Shown here piece after piece: positions 45,547 to 58,039 of a stretch of 64,000 bases of DNA. Positions within the stretch are counted from its first letter, which is position 1. The number at the start of each line of letters is the position of its first letter. The position numbers were made by a program, and so were the translations under genes. The notes below the pieces were generated by a model. The model made no database searches. It was not told the DNA's origin and was given only the letters and a program-made list of their open reading frames with translations. The stretch is from Caprella mutica (Eukaryota; Arthropoda; Malacostraca; Amphipoda; Caprellidae). The stretch is taken from the NCBI GenBank assembly GCA_947561585.1, contig CANNZV010000944.1, forward strand, positions 248,001 through 312,000, read 5' to 3'.

Positions 45547-48500
45547 ATGGGGAAGACTGACAAGAAAAAATTTGATTTCACGGGTTCAGAAGATGATAAT
45601 CATTTATTGGTTATCGAACCGACCAATCACCTACGATGTAAAAATTGCTGGGCCGAAATATGCCCAAGTGATTATACGATTTTGGAATCTTCCTGTGCTC
45701 ATGAAGAAAAGGTAACCACTTCATGTTACGGCTTTCAAAAGACCCACCAAACACTCAAGAAGAAGAAAAAAGGTAATAGGAATCTTAGTATTTCCATTGA
45801 GAATTCTAATTGGCATTCTACGTGCAAGAAGAATTCAAAATTTGGTTTGACAAGTTGGAAGAAAGAGCGAGAAGACATTGCATCATCCAGTAAAAACCTT
45901 TGCGGAGAACATGACAGAGAGTTGGAGTTTTGGTGCAACAACTGTTACACCATATCCTGTAAAATTTGTCTGAACAAATTACACAAGAATTGCGACTGGA
46001 AATTACTAGAAGAGTCTCCATTCCACGTTCAAGTGAACAGGCTTCAAAAAGCGGACAATGATGTAAAATCATCTAACTACTTCGACTCGCTCTTCCTGTT
46101 GTCCCAATCTTTGACAATGCGAATGAGAGGTTACCTGAAAATTGTCAGGTCTTTCCAGAAGGAGATTTCAGAATACGAGACCAGTCTCCAAGCTGAATTT
46201 CAGACACTCATGGAGGTCAGAAGTCGTCTTGCGAATATGAAAGGACAGCAGAATACTAAAGATCAGATTCAGGAAGTAGGTAAAACTTTGCAAGCGATGG
46301 TTTACATGTTTCAAGAACCTAGAGAGCTTCTATGGAAAATTTCTAAAACTTATCAGGTAAGTCAGGTTCTGTTAAAAAGATTATGTCTCATATTCTAACG
46401 CATTTTTATTCGTTTTATATCAATTTTTTCCTATAGGATGTAAAGGAAACAGAAGCAAACTTCTACCTACCAGATCATGAATTGAGAGAATTGTTTGGTA
46501 AAGCTTTATTCAGTGCTAAGCAGGATGAAAATAGAAAGGAAAGTGGGAACAGCTTGGACAATGATCAAATCAAGAATAGAAAAGAAGTAAGATATTCTAG
46601 AGTACCTATTTTATGAAATAATTCCCATTACTAAAATATATCTCTAATTATATTTTTATTTTTCTTCCACAGAAAAGCGATTTAGATCCAACTCCCAAAC
46701 AAATCAGTTTGGAGAAGAACAAAAAACTGTGTGCCGACAGTTATTATTCTTCAACTATTCTTCATCCTGAGCCACAAACTGTTTTCAGCACCGTGTCCTC
46801 CAAAAGTTGCTGCAAACTAAGTAGCATAGACTACAACAGTTTGGAAAAGATTGATCACTTAATTCCAAAACAGATAGAAACTTATGAAAACGCCCTCAAC
46901 AAGCATAAGGAACCGGTATATGCTGAGCCATATGATCTGAACTGGAAGTTCAAGAATGGAGTAGATCCGATATACACCTCGCCCTCCAACGAACCACTGT
47001 TATCCAACGGAATTGACAACAACGGTACTTTGCCACTCTCTTTTCGGACAGTGAAATCACTAAAACTCAGTGTATCTGATATGAACTATAACGATTCATC
47101 TGAAATAAACAACGAAACAGTATTTGATATTAGCCATTTAGAAATTGGTAGTAATGACCATGAGAACTCATTAAATCCGGTTGAGAATGCAAATTTTTCA
47201 GAAAACAAAGATTTGAGAAAACTTTTCACTGACTACAGTGGTGGCATTTTCCGTGAGCCTGAAACAGATTTCAATGAAATCATATCCAGTCAAGAAGAAA
47301 TCAACATCAATGACACCTGTGATAGACGATTTGGATCGGAGTTGACATCATTCAAAAGAAATACTAATAATTTTGTTCGGAAAGAGATTGTTCGCTCTCC
47401 GATAGAATCTGAAGAATTCATCAAACGAACGAAAGCCCCTGGTTCCCAGATGCCAACTGTTGTTGAAGTTTGGGATTATTCAAGAAAATCTGTGGCCGAT
47501 GATAGAAGTTCCTCTTGGTCAATCAGAGACTTGACTAACCTTCTTGCTCATGTCAAAGTTTTAGATTTGAAAGTCCAACTAAGATTCCTCCATTCTTTCT
47601 ACTATGCTGATCATGTTAATCTACAGTTCGAGAAACCGCTCTACAATTTCTTTGAAAACGACATGTGAGTAACTTAAATTTAATTTGATGAATAAAAATT
47701 TGGTTAGAACACTAAATTCACTTGTAAAATGCCGTAGAGAAAGAATATTGAAAAAAACACGTTATAAAACATTTAAAGATATACGTCATTTAAGATTTTA
47801 CTTAAAATGAGCATCTACCTCTTCCGATTATTTTAAACTGTTGAGAAATTCAATCGAACAATTAGTAAAATTGTTCTCTTCATCAACATTGAATGGATTA
47901 GCCATTACTCACAGTATTTGATCATGAACGCAGTTCAAAATAAGTCGAAAAATAATCTGAACAATTAAAATAAAATTAGACAGAACGAAAATTACTTTCA
48001 TAATCTACAACTGTATCATCTATATTCAATTTTGTTACAGGATGACCTGCACTTTGACAGAAGTTCTAGCTTACATCAAGCCAGATTTAGTGCTTTCGTC
48101 CATGCCCTCCACATTGGAGAAACTTGCCGTGGTGATCTCTTCACCCCTCGAATGGAAGAAGATCATGCGGATTTGGAATCTCCAGCTGACGAGGTTTAGG
48201 AATATCAGACAGTTGCGTGAGTTCTTTTTAACATATCAAAATCCTTGTATATGATTTATATATGGGTTTAACAATTTGAGAAGACAATTGGGTTTAACAA
48301 TTTGAGAAGACAATTTTTTAAAGGTTTTTCAATTGGTCAAAAGCCTACTAGGTATTGGATTTTCGAGCTAAAATAAAATGTGAAAGAACCTTGCGAATAA
48401 TTTATGTTCAGTAATGCTTGAACTATATTTTTTACGCCACTTCATCTTATAAATCTCAGATCAGAGTTATATATATAATATATCATTCACTAACAGATCT

Positions 48501-49494
48501 GAGAGTTTCAATCTACTCTGGTAACGGACCTGACGCTAATGACGTCAGACACGCAAAGGCACTTCCTGTTTATTCGGATTCCTCTTCCTCCATTTTCGAC
48601 TTTGAAAACAAGACTGGCAGAGTGGGTGTGTACCTCCATTTTGTGAGTTTGGAGAGAGCGAGGATTGACTGGATGGTGGAGGTTATGAAGAAAGCCAACC
48701 GTTTCGCCAGGAACTTCGTCAGTATCAGGTAATAAATCTTTCTTTATAGACTTCTTTTTCAAATAATAAACTATATAGAAATAACTAGTTAATATATTTA
48801 TTAGTAGGTTTTTAGTTTGTATTATGTTCATGCAAAACTGAATCATTCCCATATTCAAATCGTATCTCACTCAATTCCATTAACATTTACATTAGTAGGT
48901 CTAGGTGGTGTTTAGATTCTAAGGATGAGTGAAAATTTTAGTTTGATGTCCACAGAATTTTCAAATATTACTTGCAAAGTTTCATATTGTTCTTATTGAA
49001 AAATAACACTTTTTAAACGAAAAAATAGTCAAGATGCAAATGATATTTCATGACGGATGAATTCTTACTATAATAGCAGATGATTGATAATTATGAATAA
49101 TTAATAAAATATCTTTTCGATCAACAAAAGCTCTATCCATCAAATTGTCAATTTATATATTTCTATGGATATGTAGGGTGATGTTGTAGTTCTCTTACAT
49201 TCACATTACTTAAGAAGTGGGCGTTGACGTAGGCCACGAACCAATTAATCTGACCATTAGAAATTTCTGATTAACTTATTTTTATTTATTTACAACAGTT
49301 CCTTGACTCTGTGCCTACCTGACTGCAAATTTACTACCGAAGACTTCAACCGTCTGCTCCATCTTCTTCCGGACGTGTCCGTCAGAGCTCGGTGCTCCTT
49401 ATCCTCGGAAGATAAGAGTCGACTCCAGAACAACTACAGGAAGAGGAACATATTTCTATCGTGGAGCATTGGTGAAGTTTTTCGTGGAGAGTGA
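45547..49494 (+). CDS. TRIM-like B-box zinc finger and coiled-coil protein (6 exons)
   Basis: Exons 45547-46356, 46437-46586, 46673-47664, 48041-48216, 48497-48728 and 49299-49494 splice in phase (GT-AG) to 851 aa. Residues 31-50 hold a small Cys cluster (C31, C34, C39, C50) where TRIM proteins carry a RING, but it is not a RING. A B-box type 2 finger starts at C119: C-x2-H-x7-C-x2-C-x4-C-x2-C-x4-H-x2-C, with the last His replaced by Cys. About 175-265 is helical and probably a coiled coil (FQKEISEYETSLQAEFQTLM). About 280-560 is polar and low in structure. The last 250 residues have a mixed Leu-rich pattern (LTRFRNIRQLHLRVSIYSG; FTTEDFNRLLHLLPDV) that might be degenerate LRRs. No B30.2, NHL or MATH domain is seen. 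Partner and substrate are unknown. The poly(A) signal AATAAA is at 49549-49554. Confidence 0.82.
48264..48315 (+). repeat. 26-bp tandem duplication after exon 4 donor of the B-box gene
   Basis: GGGTTTAACAATTTGAGAAG followed by ACAATT occurs twice in a row, about 47 bp after the donor at 48217. Confidence 0.9.
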
Positions 49495-49548
49495 ACGTGA
49501 TGTGATATATCATCGCTGATTAAATTCAATATTGAGCAAACATAGGCA

Positions 49549-49554
49549 AATAAA
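49549..49554 (+). promoter_or_regulatory. Poly(A) signal AATAAA of the B-box gene
   Basis: First AATAAA after the stop, 55 nt downstream; another follows near 49598. Confidence 0.55.
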
Positions 49555-49569
49555 TTATGAAAGGGGGAA

Positions 49570-51098
49570 GGGGAGTAAAAAATATTTTAAATTATTTTAA
49601 TAAATTGTAATGGTGATATTCTAGATAAATTTGCGTTGAATTAAGGTTCCCTCCACTCTATTTTTTATTATTATATTAATTAAAGCTAATTAGGTTACTT
49701 GCTACAGAATTGCTAACGATTTCAAATTTTGTTCTATTTGTTCATAATATGTAAATTAAGTTAATCGGGAGGTTTTTAAGCTAATCAAGCAAATAGAAAG
49801 AGTAAAATCCTTCTGAATAATTCAAAACTGTAATTAAGCTGATTGACATTCATTAGATGATTTCCTAGATACCATTACCCTGAATTAATGTTAGGTACTT
49901 AAAACTGTACCTAGATATTTAATTACCATTGGATATACGATAATACATGAAAAATCTCGTACCTCTTCCTTCTTTTTCTATTGAATCTAATAGAAAATCG
50001 GATAGAGAAGGTTGCGTGCGAATATTTCATACATAATTAATGACGAAGCAAATACTTGATCAATTTCTTTTCTGTTAACTGTGATATTTTCTAGGGAAAT
50101 TTTTAATTTTAATTTCGAGTGGAGGGGATCGTCAAGGTTTTCGTATTTATGTCATCAATTAAAGTACATATAGGTAAATTTCTTCATTCCACTCTCCTGT
50201 CTGACTGCTTCTTCTAGTTCCTTGTACTTTTGACGTCAGCGATATTACCTTTAATTGTTTGTGAAACAGAAATTAATCCCCTAATTGAATATATTTAGAT
50301 CTATTATAAAGTCCTATTGCTTTCTAATTAAGTATTTATTGATCAATAAAAAACTCATTGAGAAAGATGATTATGATCACCAATGTCCTGTATGTGTATA
50401 TGATTATTTCTTGAATTTACTTTGAAATTTCTCCATCTCCTTCTATAAAATTAAAACTATATCAATTAGTTAAAACCTTCAACAAGCAGATACAAGATAA
50501 ACCATGTCTATATTGTATAAATTGTAGTAATAATAATACTTTTTAAAGTTATTTTTACCTTTTAAGTATATTTTAATTATAAGTCTATATAGTATTAGTA
50601 GGTATTGTAATCCTGCAATAAGTTTTCAAAAAATATATTTGAGAAAAAAATAATATTGATTTTTGAATATTTATCAATTGTAAAAAAACTCTCCAGAAAA
50701 TATAAATTTTCAGTATATAGTAATTAGGTAATGTCTATTAGTTAAATATATTTGAATACAAATTTAGTTTTCTTATACCTTTTCTTCATGACTGCTCACA
50801 AATTAGATTAGTTTTAATTCCTTTCCATTTGAATTTGCATTTATACATGCAATTAATTACTACATCTATTTACTGAGTTTAGATACATTAATTGAACTCG
50901 AGAAGTTGTAATTTTACCTACACGCAAATTATCTAGACAATTTCCGTATGTTAGTGTAATTCGACACGCAAATTCTTCATAGCTTTTCCGTATTATAGTT
51001 TATCTTGCCCATTATTTATCAAACAAACTTGCAAACTAACGTAGCTAGTGGATTTTAAATACTATTACTATTTTAGTTTGTGTAGTAACCGATCAGAT
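49570..51098. other. Intergenic AT-rich DNA
   Basis: No gene is seen. It contains one TGACGTCA at 50231-50238. A possible 5'UTR acceptor (ACTATTTTAG) ends at 51076, just before the HTATIP2 start. Confidence 0.4.
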
Positions 51099-53763
51099 AT
51101 GGAGAATAAAGTTTTCTCAGCATTGGTAGTGGGTGCCACTGGAGAGGTTGGAAGTGAAGTTGTGAAGCAACTGGTTGCTCATCCAAAATTCTCGAAAGTT
51201 ATCATTGCTGCAAGAAGACCACTTGAAGATGTCACTTCAGATAAAATAGACTATAGACAGGTGAACTTTGATGAACTTCAAAAGGAACAGTTCCAGGGTG
51301 CTGATGTAAGTTTTGACATATTATTGTAAAATCACTGTAAAATAATTAAAAATATTGCCCTTTCATTTATGATCTCGGATCTCGGTTTAAATTTTAATTA
51401 ACTACCTAGCCTAGATTAGATTTAATTCTTTCTTCATATCCTTGCAAAATTCCATTTAGGTACCTACTACCTACTGTCTTTCATCATATGAATAACCAAG
51501 TTACTTTTATTCATGTGTAAATGTCCTTAGTAGTCACGTTAGTACTTTAGAAGTTAGATATTAATATCTATGTTCAAATTTTCAAATATGGGCACCCAGT
51601 CTGCAGAATCTGGTAAACCAGGTAAAGTGTTTGTAGAGATCTCTTATTCTGTTCATATCAAAATTAATGTAAATATAGGGATTAATTCAAAAAAATTCGG
51701 AGAGAATATCCCAAATATGATAATGTCTCCCATATTTTGAATTTCTGCAGACTGGATGCCTACCAGTCTGCAGAATATGTGAGATATTTGGGATATTCTC
51801 TCCGAACAATTTTGAATTAATTCCTATATTTACATTAATTTTGCTACGAACACTTATGAATTAATCCCTATATTTACATTAATTTTGCTACGAACAAAAT
51901 AAGAGATCTCTACGAACACTTTACCAGTATCTGCAGACTGGGATGCCTAGTTCAAGAGTATGTATCAAGTCGCCGATTAATTGTCGACTTGAAATTTGTG
52001 AAAATAAGTATCTTTCACATATATAGATGGCTAATGAGTAATGAGCACTTAAATTAGATTTAAAATTGAAATTGGTGACTCATAATCAATTAATCATAAA
52101 CAGCGCGAACATGGGACATTTTTAACATTTTCTGTGCGAACAATTATTAATTTTCTCCTATATAATTTACGTGTATTTTACTGAGAACAGAAGCCAAAAT
52201 AGAGGATTTCTTGGAGAACACTTTACCAGTTCCTGCAATGTGGTAAATACCAAATGGATGTCAAAGATTAACCATTTTCATATATTACAGGTGGCATTCT
52301 GTTGCCTGGGTACAACTAGAGCAAAAGCCGGCAAGGAGGGATTCATAAAAGTCGACAAGGACTATGTTATCAACTGTGCTCAGCTTTTGAAGGAAGAAGG
52401 CTGTGAAGATTTTCACCTGGTCACATCTCATGGATCCAATAAAGATTCCATGATGCTTTATCCACAAATAAAAGGTGTGTTTTAACCCTTCAGAGGGTAT
52501 TTACTGATAAACTCATCAAATTGGTCTGGATTTTTAGTATGTCACTTTTTTAACACTATTCCTGATATTTTTTTTCTTGAGAATTCTTATTTTTTTTAAA
52601 CATGACTTTGTTTGTTGGAAACTGGCATTTTTATTGTATTTTTTAGTAATTATTTGAAAGACACAATGCCTACTCTTGCTTGTGGTTTATTAATACACTA
52701 TAATGGTAGCTTAACATGTAAAAACAACAATGAACTAAAATTAATGAGGCACCACTCATGTGATAATTGCCTGTTAGAGGGTTAAAATAGAAACAATGTA
52801 AACACTGAAATATCTTTTATCTACTTGTAATCACTTATCACCCTATTTGTATTATATAATCTAAAGATTTGTGCAAGGAAATGACTAGATTGTTGATTAA
52901 ATTTGTATGGATTATAAGCATATAATATCACTTCAACAGTTTCTAAATGACATAAAAATAACTGAACCACTATATTCTAATTACTATATCAAATATACAT
53001 ATATTGACAATATATAAATCTTATGAGTAGGTAGCTAGTTATATCTTCCTATTGGCTATGTATTGAATTGCTCAGGTACTTAGCTATTGCTCTACTTTGC
53101 TATCTGAAGATTAGGTTCATATCCTTTTATTGTTGTGCAACAATAATGAAATTGTTCTGTTCACAGGCGAGACTGAGGAAATAGTTACAAATCTCAAATT
53201 CAAGAAACTCTCGATATATCGACCCGGGCTACTCTTATGTGATAGAAAAGAAAGCAGATTCATGGAAGCCGCTGCACAGGTAGCTATGATTTATTTAAAA
53301 ATATTTGTAACAATTATTTAAATAATATTTAATACCATATTTATATTAACTTTCTCTTATCCATTAAAGTATATATTTATGTTTTAAACACGAAATAATA
53401 ATCAATTTGAAATGTACTGTTTCCAGCTACTAAAATTACATTAGGAGTTGCTATTCAAATTATGATAACTTAAACTGTTGATTTTAATAAAAGCATTTTA
53501 TTATGTGATTAGTTTTTGGTTCATGCATCAATGTTTTGGCTTTTGAATTTGATGCAAACATTTACTGAAATAATCTTAACATTTCCTCCTTTTTTTCCAA
53601 GGCTGTCGCCAAAGGTTTTGACTGGCGTAACAAGTTCAGTGTACACACAGAGACTGTGGCCAGGGCAATGCTAACCAAAACACTCTGTGCCGAAAAAGAG
53701 GCGAGTGATCCGCAAGTTGACATTGTCACTCATGCCGATATTCTTCGACTGGGAACTGACTGA
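51099..53763 (+). CDS. HTATIP2: HTATIP2/TIP30-like NAD(P)-binding oxidoreductase (4 exons, complete)
   Basis: Exons 51099-51305, 52291-52474, 53167-53279 and 53602-53763 splice in phase to 221 aa, near the 242 aa of human HTATIP2, whose extra length is mostly N-terminal. It is a Rossmann-fold, atypical short-chain dehydrogenase-like protein. The nucleotide loop G12-x2-G15-x2-G18 sits in VVGATGEVG, and R39-R40 after strand 2 suggest NADPH. The family block FCCLGTTRAKAG is at 72-83, and Y126-x3-K130 (YPQIK) is the catalytic-type pair. IYRPGLLLCDRKESR is the conserved C-terminal block. Human TIP30 affects importin-dependent transport and apoptosis; the role here is inferred only by family. ATG 51099 is chosen because no upstream in-frame ATG exists in the open stretch. 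Intron 1 (985 bp) contains two small hAT-like elements. Confidence 0.95.
51596..51755. mobile_element. hAT-like element (family B) in HTATIP2 intron 1
   Basis: Ends CCAGTCTGCAGAATCTGG and ATTTCTGCAGACTGG. Its target duplication is not clear, because the next element inserted at its right edge. Confidence 0.8.
51763..51941. mobile_element. hAT-like element (family B) with perfect 8-bp TSD
   Basis: Ends CCAGTCTGCAGAATATGTG and TATCTGCAGACTGG. TSD GATGCCTA at 51755-51762 and 51942-51949, so it inserted one base into the end of the neighbouring element. It has subrepeats of TTAATTTTGCTACGAACA. Confidence 0.9.
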
Positions 53764-55995
53764 ATATTTTTCTAATATTTGAATCAGTTTTGTGTCCAAA
53801 TTATTTAGGAACTAACTGAGCAAAAATATGAATTGGTTTCTAATGAGGAACATAATCAGTTTTTTTAATTGGAAACCTACTGGGCAAATATATCATTAAT
53901 GAGAGACAAATTTCTCCTTTTTTTGTTGGATGTTAAATATTGCTATTAGTTACAGTGCAGATATATTTATTGTTATTATAAAAAGCTTATGTAGCTTTTG
54001 ATTCATCATCCCACCAAGTTAAAGTTAGCTTGACTCGAGCTTATGAATATAGAGTCTGTTTTAGATTTAAATCCGTTATGAAATTTATTTTTCAACCAAT
54101 GGTAGATATTTTATGATATCACCATCAATGGGGTACTATTAAGTTTAATTCAGTGCTATGTGTTTTGGGTAGATTTAATTTTATCTTCTGTATAAACCTA
54201 GTAGGCTAATTGAGCCACTTTCCTTGCTCCAACAACGTTAAACCCTCCTACTATTTTAGTTGATTTTGTATAAACCTCCATTTAGTATTTCATTCATAAT
54301 TTCATGGTATCCATCGTAACCCCTCATTCTACACTCCATTTTGTTGCACAATGATTAAATAATAGAATATGCTTTTAATGTGTTTTAGAACTCATAAATG
54401 AAGCAATTGAGTATAAAAGGTTTCAAATTATTAAATATGAACCCTTTTTCTGACTAATTATATGGTGAATGGATAAATGCAATTATAGTCTTTATTTATC
54501 TATTAAAAATGACTGCGTTACCCAATGCATTTTGCTTAAGGAATACCGAAATATTACAGGATACTTATACTAAATACGTATTATACAGGATATGAACAAA
54601 TTGCTTAAATTCATTTAATAACTTAACATCTTATATAACTAAACCTAATGAATTATTTTATTTTTAGTTATTTAAGTACATGGTTTAAAATGTTAATAAT
54701 TTCTTAAATTTTCTAATATTTAACTTTTTTTTCCATAAGTCTCCCACCCTAATCATTTCTAACAACTATGTAGCTATTTAGTTTAGATTTAATAATGTTT
54801 TTGTTAATTTTTATATTGTATAAAGCGCAAGTGCTTTTCAAGATTTTATGTACAGTGTTTCCACATATAGATTTATTTGGTCATTATTATAATTTCTTTT
54901 GTTGTATTCATAAAGTATTTTATCATGAAATTTTTTTGCTATTTTTATATTCTAGGATTCGATGATAGTTTTATCCATATCATTAATAACCGTATGATTT
55001 AATAGTTTTATCCATATTTCTTGTAAAAATACATTAATTAATTAACTATGTATGTGTAAGTGCCTACACGTTTGCAATAGTTACATTATAGCTCTTTTTA
55101 TTTATATAGTTTCATTTCCTAATATCAGAGTTCCTGCTTATATTTTCTAATAAAAAGTTAGAGCAAGCGTTGTTTTTGTGTTGGGTTTATATACGTGCGA
55201 GGCTGTTTTTAAAAATAAACTTTTTGTATATTTTCTGTCTGTCTATCCAAGATGTTATAAATATATATCAATTTAATGATTTATTTCCAATTTTTATTAC
55301 TAAAATTATGATATTGTTCTGGTTTGCATCCTTTAAATCTGCTTTAATGTATAACATTTAAAATTATGTCATTGACATCATATAGGTTGGTGTTTACATT
55401 TTTCAAAATATTAATTCCAAGACTTTATTAAATATACAAAGTCATCCTTTTAAGATATATATTTTCTAAATATTATGTCAAGGATGTATCCTTTAATAAA
55501 AACATATATAAAATATTGAAAAATAATTCAAACATGTCGACTTCTAATTTCTAGGTTTTGTGTACCTGATCTAATAATTAATTTTATCCACCCTTCTTAT
55601 TTCATCAAATAAAATATTTCTTTAATTAAATTAATTCCATTAAATTCAAATAAAAACATTAGCAATGGCGTATTTCTATCGACTCCCTATAGGTAATTAA
55701 TATAATCGAAATGGAATAAAAATTTTCATATGGTACCTATCTTAGGCTATCTACAATTTTGCTTTCATGTATTTTTTACAATCAGATACCATACTAATTA
55801 CGATTGCCCTTCAGTATTCCCAAGTCATTTCAATATTTCTGCAAGTCATTCAGAAGAGCAATCTTCATCTGTAATCCGAAAAGGTGAGAAGTTATAAATA
55901 TTTTATTATTTGCTGTTCAAATTCGCATTTTATAAAAGTTATCTGTTGAATAATGGAAACTTAGGATTCAAATTAATAAAACCTATAAACACTTG
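53764..55995. other. HTATIP2 3'UTR and AT-rich flank
   Basis: No good AATAAA is seen near the stop. An ATTAAA lies near 54353 and an AATAAA near 55150, so the 3'UTR may be long. No further gene is seen. Confidence 0.4.
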
Positions 55996-56304
55996 AGGTA
56001 AGTGCCGAGTTTTCGACCATTTTTTAAACTTTCGATCATATAAGAAATAAATACGATATAGGTAGTATTTTAACTCATTATTTTAATTGGTATCATGGAC
56101 ACGGTGATACAAATGAAAATACCAGCAGGCATCATGGATACCAATTTAAAATGCCTACATGCACTTGCAGACATCATGTATACCAATTATTGAAAGAACT
56201 GCAGGTATCATGAATACCAAGTTAAATATCGATTTAGAATGTTATTATTATATCTTATTTATGATCGAAAATGTGGAAATGGTCTATAACTCGGAACTTA
56301 CCTT
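55996..56304. mobile_element. Family A MITE, long internal palindromes
   Basis: GAGGTAAGTGCCGAGTTTTC on the left and TATAACTCGGAACTTACCTT on the right. The inside has several GGTATCATGGA and ATCATGGATACC copies. Confidence 0.78.
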
Positions 56305-56474
56305 AGGTGTGGTACTTGAAGGCCATTACTCCAGCACTGCACGTTCTCAATTCTTTTAAAATGTCACTGAATAATAGTTATCTTGCACAGGATTTAGTGT
56401 GTCATTGCTGGAGCTCCTGGGAAATATTTCCAGTGTACATCTTGACGCTGTGAAGTGAGGAGTGTGCGTTAAAA

Positions 56475-56544
56475 ATGGCGCTGTCAACAGTTACTTATTT
56501 GCTGCCAGTTCTTGGCCTTGGTTTCTTCCTCTCCCTCATTGCTG
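56475..56544 (+). CDS. Candidate first coding exon with signal peptide (partial gene)
   Basis: ATGGCGCTGTCAACAGTTAC opens a frame MALSTVTYLLPVLGLGFFLS followed by LIAG, ending at a plausible donor (GCTG then GTACGA) in phase 1. The peptide is a typical secretory signal or signal anchor (hydrophobic 7-22). The ATG context (AAAAATGGC) is good. No later exon could be found up to the window end, so the rest would lie beyond a large repeat-filled intron. It may also be a chance match. Confidence 0.4.
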
Positions 56545-57321
56545 GTACGAATAATTATAATTTCCCCATTTAATTCATACGTAAACGTGTTTCTTTTTAA
56601 AAACATATGGTGTACCTATGATTATTTCACGCTCCGTAAACTATTATAAATATCTTACTTTTTGCTAAAAAAATACTTAACCTATTACATTTCTCTTTTT
56701 GTTCTGTACTACCTAACCGTATATATTATTTATTTCAATACTACCTAGGTCACAATGTAGGCGGTTTACCTGTATTCTACCTTTTGCTGATTTTCACGTG
56801 AAAAAAATATATACCGTCACTGTTTTCTAGGAATTTTTTTAAGAAACTTTCTTTCTAGGTAGGTAATTAAACTAAATAGGTATAAATTAATTTTTTAATG
56901 TTCTTTGAAGATCGTTGAAACACTATGATAATATGGAATTGAATTTAACTTTCCTGCATTATACGTAAAATGAGGTCAGATATGTGTACGTATATATTGC
57001 AAAAAGCTGTCCACCCCTATAGTTACGTAGAAAAACACACATTTTCTACCTACCTATACGTGCTTTTACACGTTATTGATCATCTGTAATTGAATGCATC
57101 GTGTTTTTCCACGTTGTATAACATCTAAATATGTATTAGCTATACGTCATTTTCCACGTTAGTGATAATCTTAAAATGAATGGGATATCGAATTTTACGT
57201 TAAATATCATCTTAAAATGACTGTAACGTGATTTCCACGTTGTAGGTCATCTCCGTATGAACTCAACGTGGGATGGAATGAATCACAAACTTGTTAGTTA
57301 TGTCCTCAGACGTATTTAGAT

Positions 57322-57752
57322 ACTCAAAGCTAGTCAATATGACTAATAAAAGTGTTCAATTTGACTCATAAAATTATTCAGTTTGTCTCATAAAATTATT
57401 CAATTTGACTCATAAAATTGTTCAAAATGACTCATAAAATTGTTCAAAATGACTCATAAAATTGTTTAATATGACTCAAAAAACTGTTCAATTTGACTCA
57501 TAAAACTTTTCAATATGACTCATAAAATTGTTCAAAATGACTCAAAAAACTGTTCAATTTGACTCATAAAATTTTTCAATTTGACTCATAAAAGTGTTCA
57601 ATAAAAGTGATATGACTCTAAAAACTGTTCAATTTGACTCATAAATATATAGCCAATTTGACTCATAAAATTGTTCAATTTTACTCATAAAATTGTTCAA
57701 TTTTACTCATAAAATTGTTCAATTTGACTCATAAAAGTGTTCAAAATGACTC
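57322..57752. repeat. 22-bp tandem repeat carrying TGACTCA (AP-1-like) motifs
   Basis: About 19 copies of ATTGTTCAATTTGACTCATA plus AA, with variants (AAAATGACTCA, TTTTACTCA). Most copies keep TGACTCA. Confidence 0.92.
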
Positions 57753-57867
57753 AACTATTTTATTCATTCAATGAAAAATAATCAATATGAATTAAAAACC
57801 TACCAAAATAATTAATGGTAATTTTAATCATTGAACTCTGTTTGAAATATAACAAATTTCATGAAAT

Positions 57868-57981
57868 GGGGTAACATCTGAATTATCGGAGAGTTCAACG
57901 TTTCGATCATGTGAAAAAAATGTATTGTAGTATAAAATTGATCGAAAATGTGGAACTGTTTGATGATTTGGATCTTACCCT
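57868..57981. mobile_element. Short family A MITE
   Basis: GGGGTAACATCTGAATTATC on the left; GATGATTTGGATCTTACCCT on the right. Inner CGTTTCGATCATGTG and GATCGAAAATGTG are inverse. Confidence 0.78.
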
Positions 57982-58039
57982 AAATTACTTACTAGTTACT
58001 ACTCAGGTCACTTTCTATACTTGGTTACTAACAACCTTA

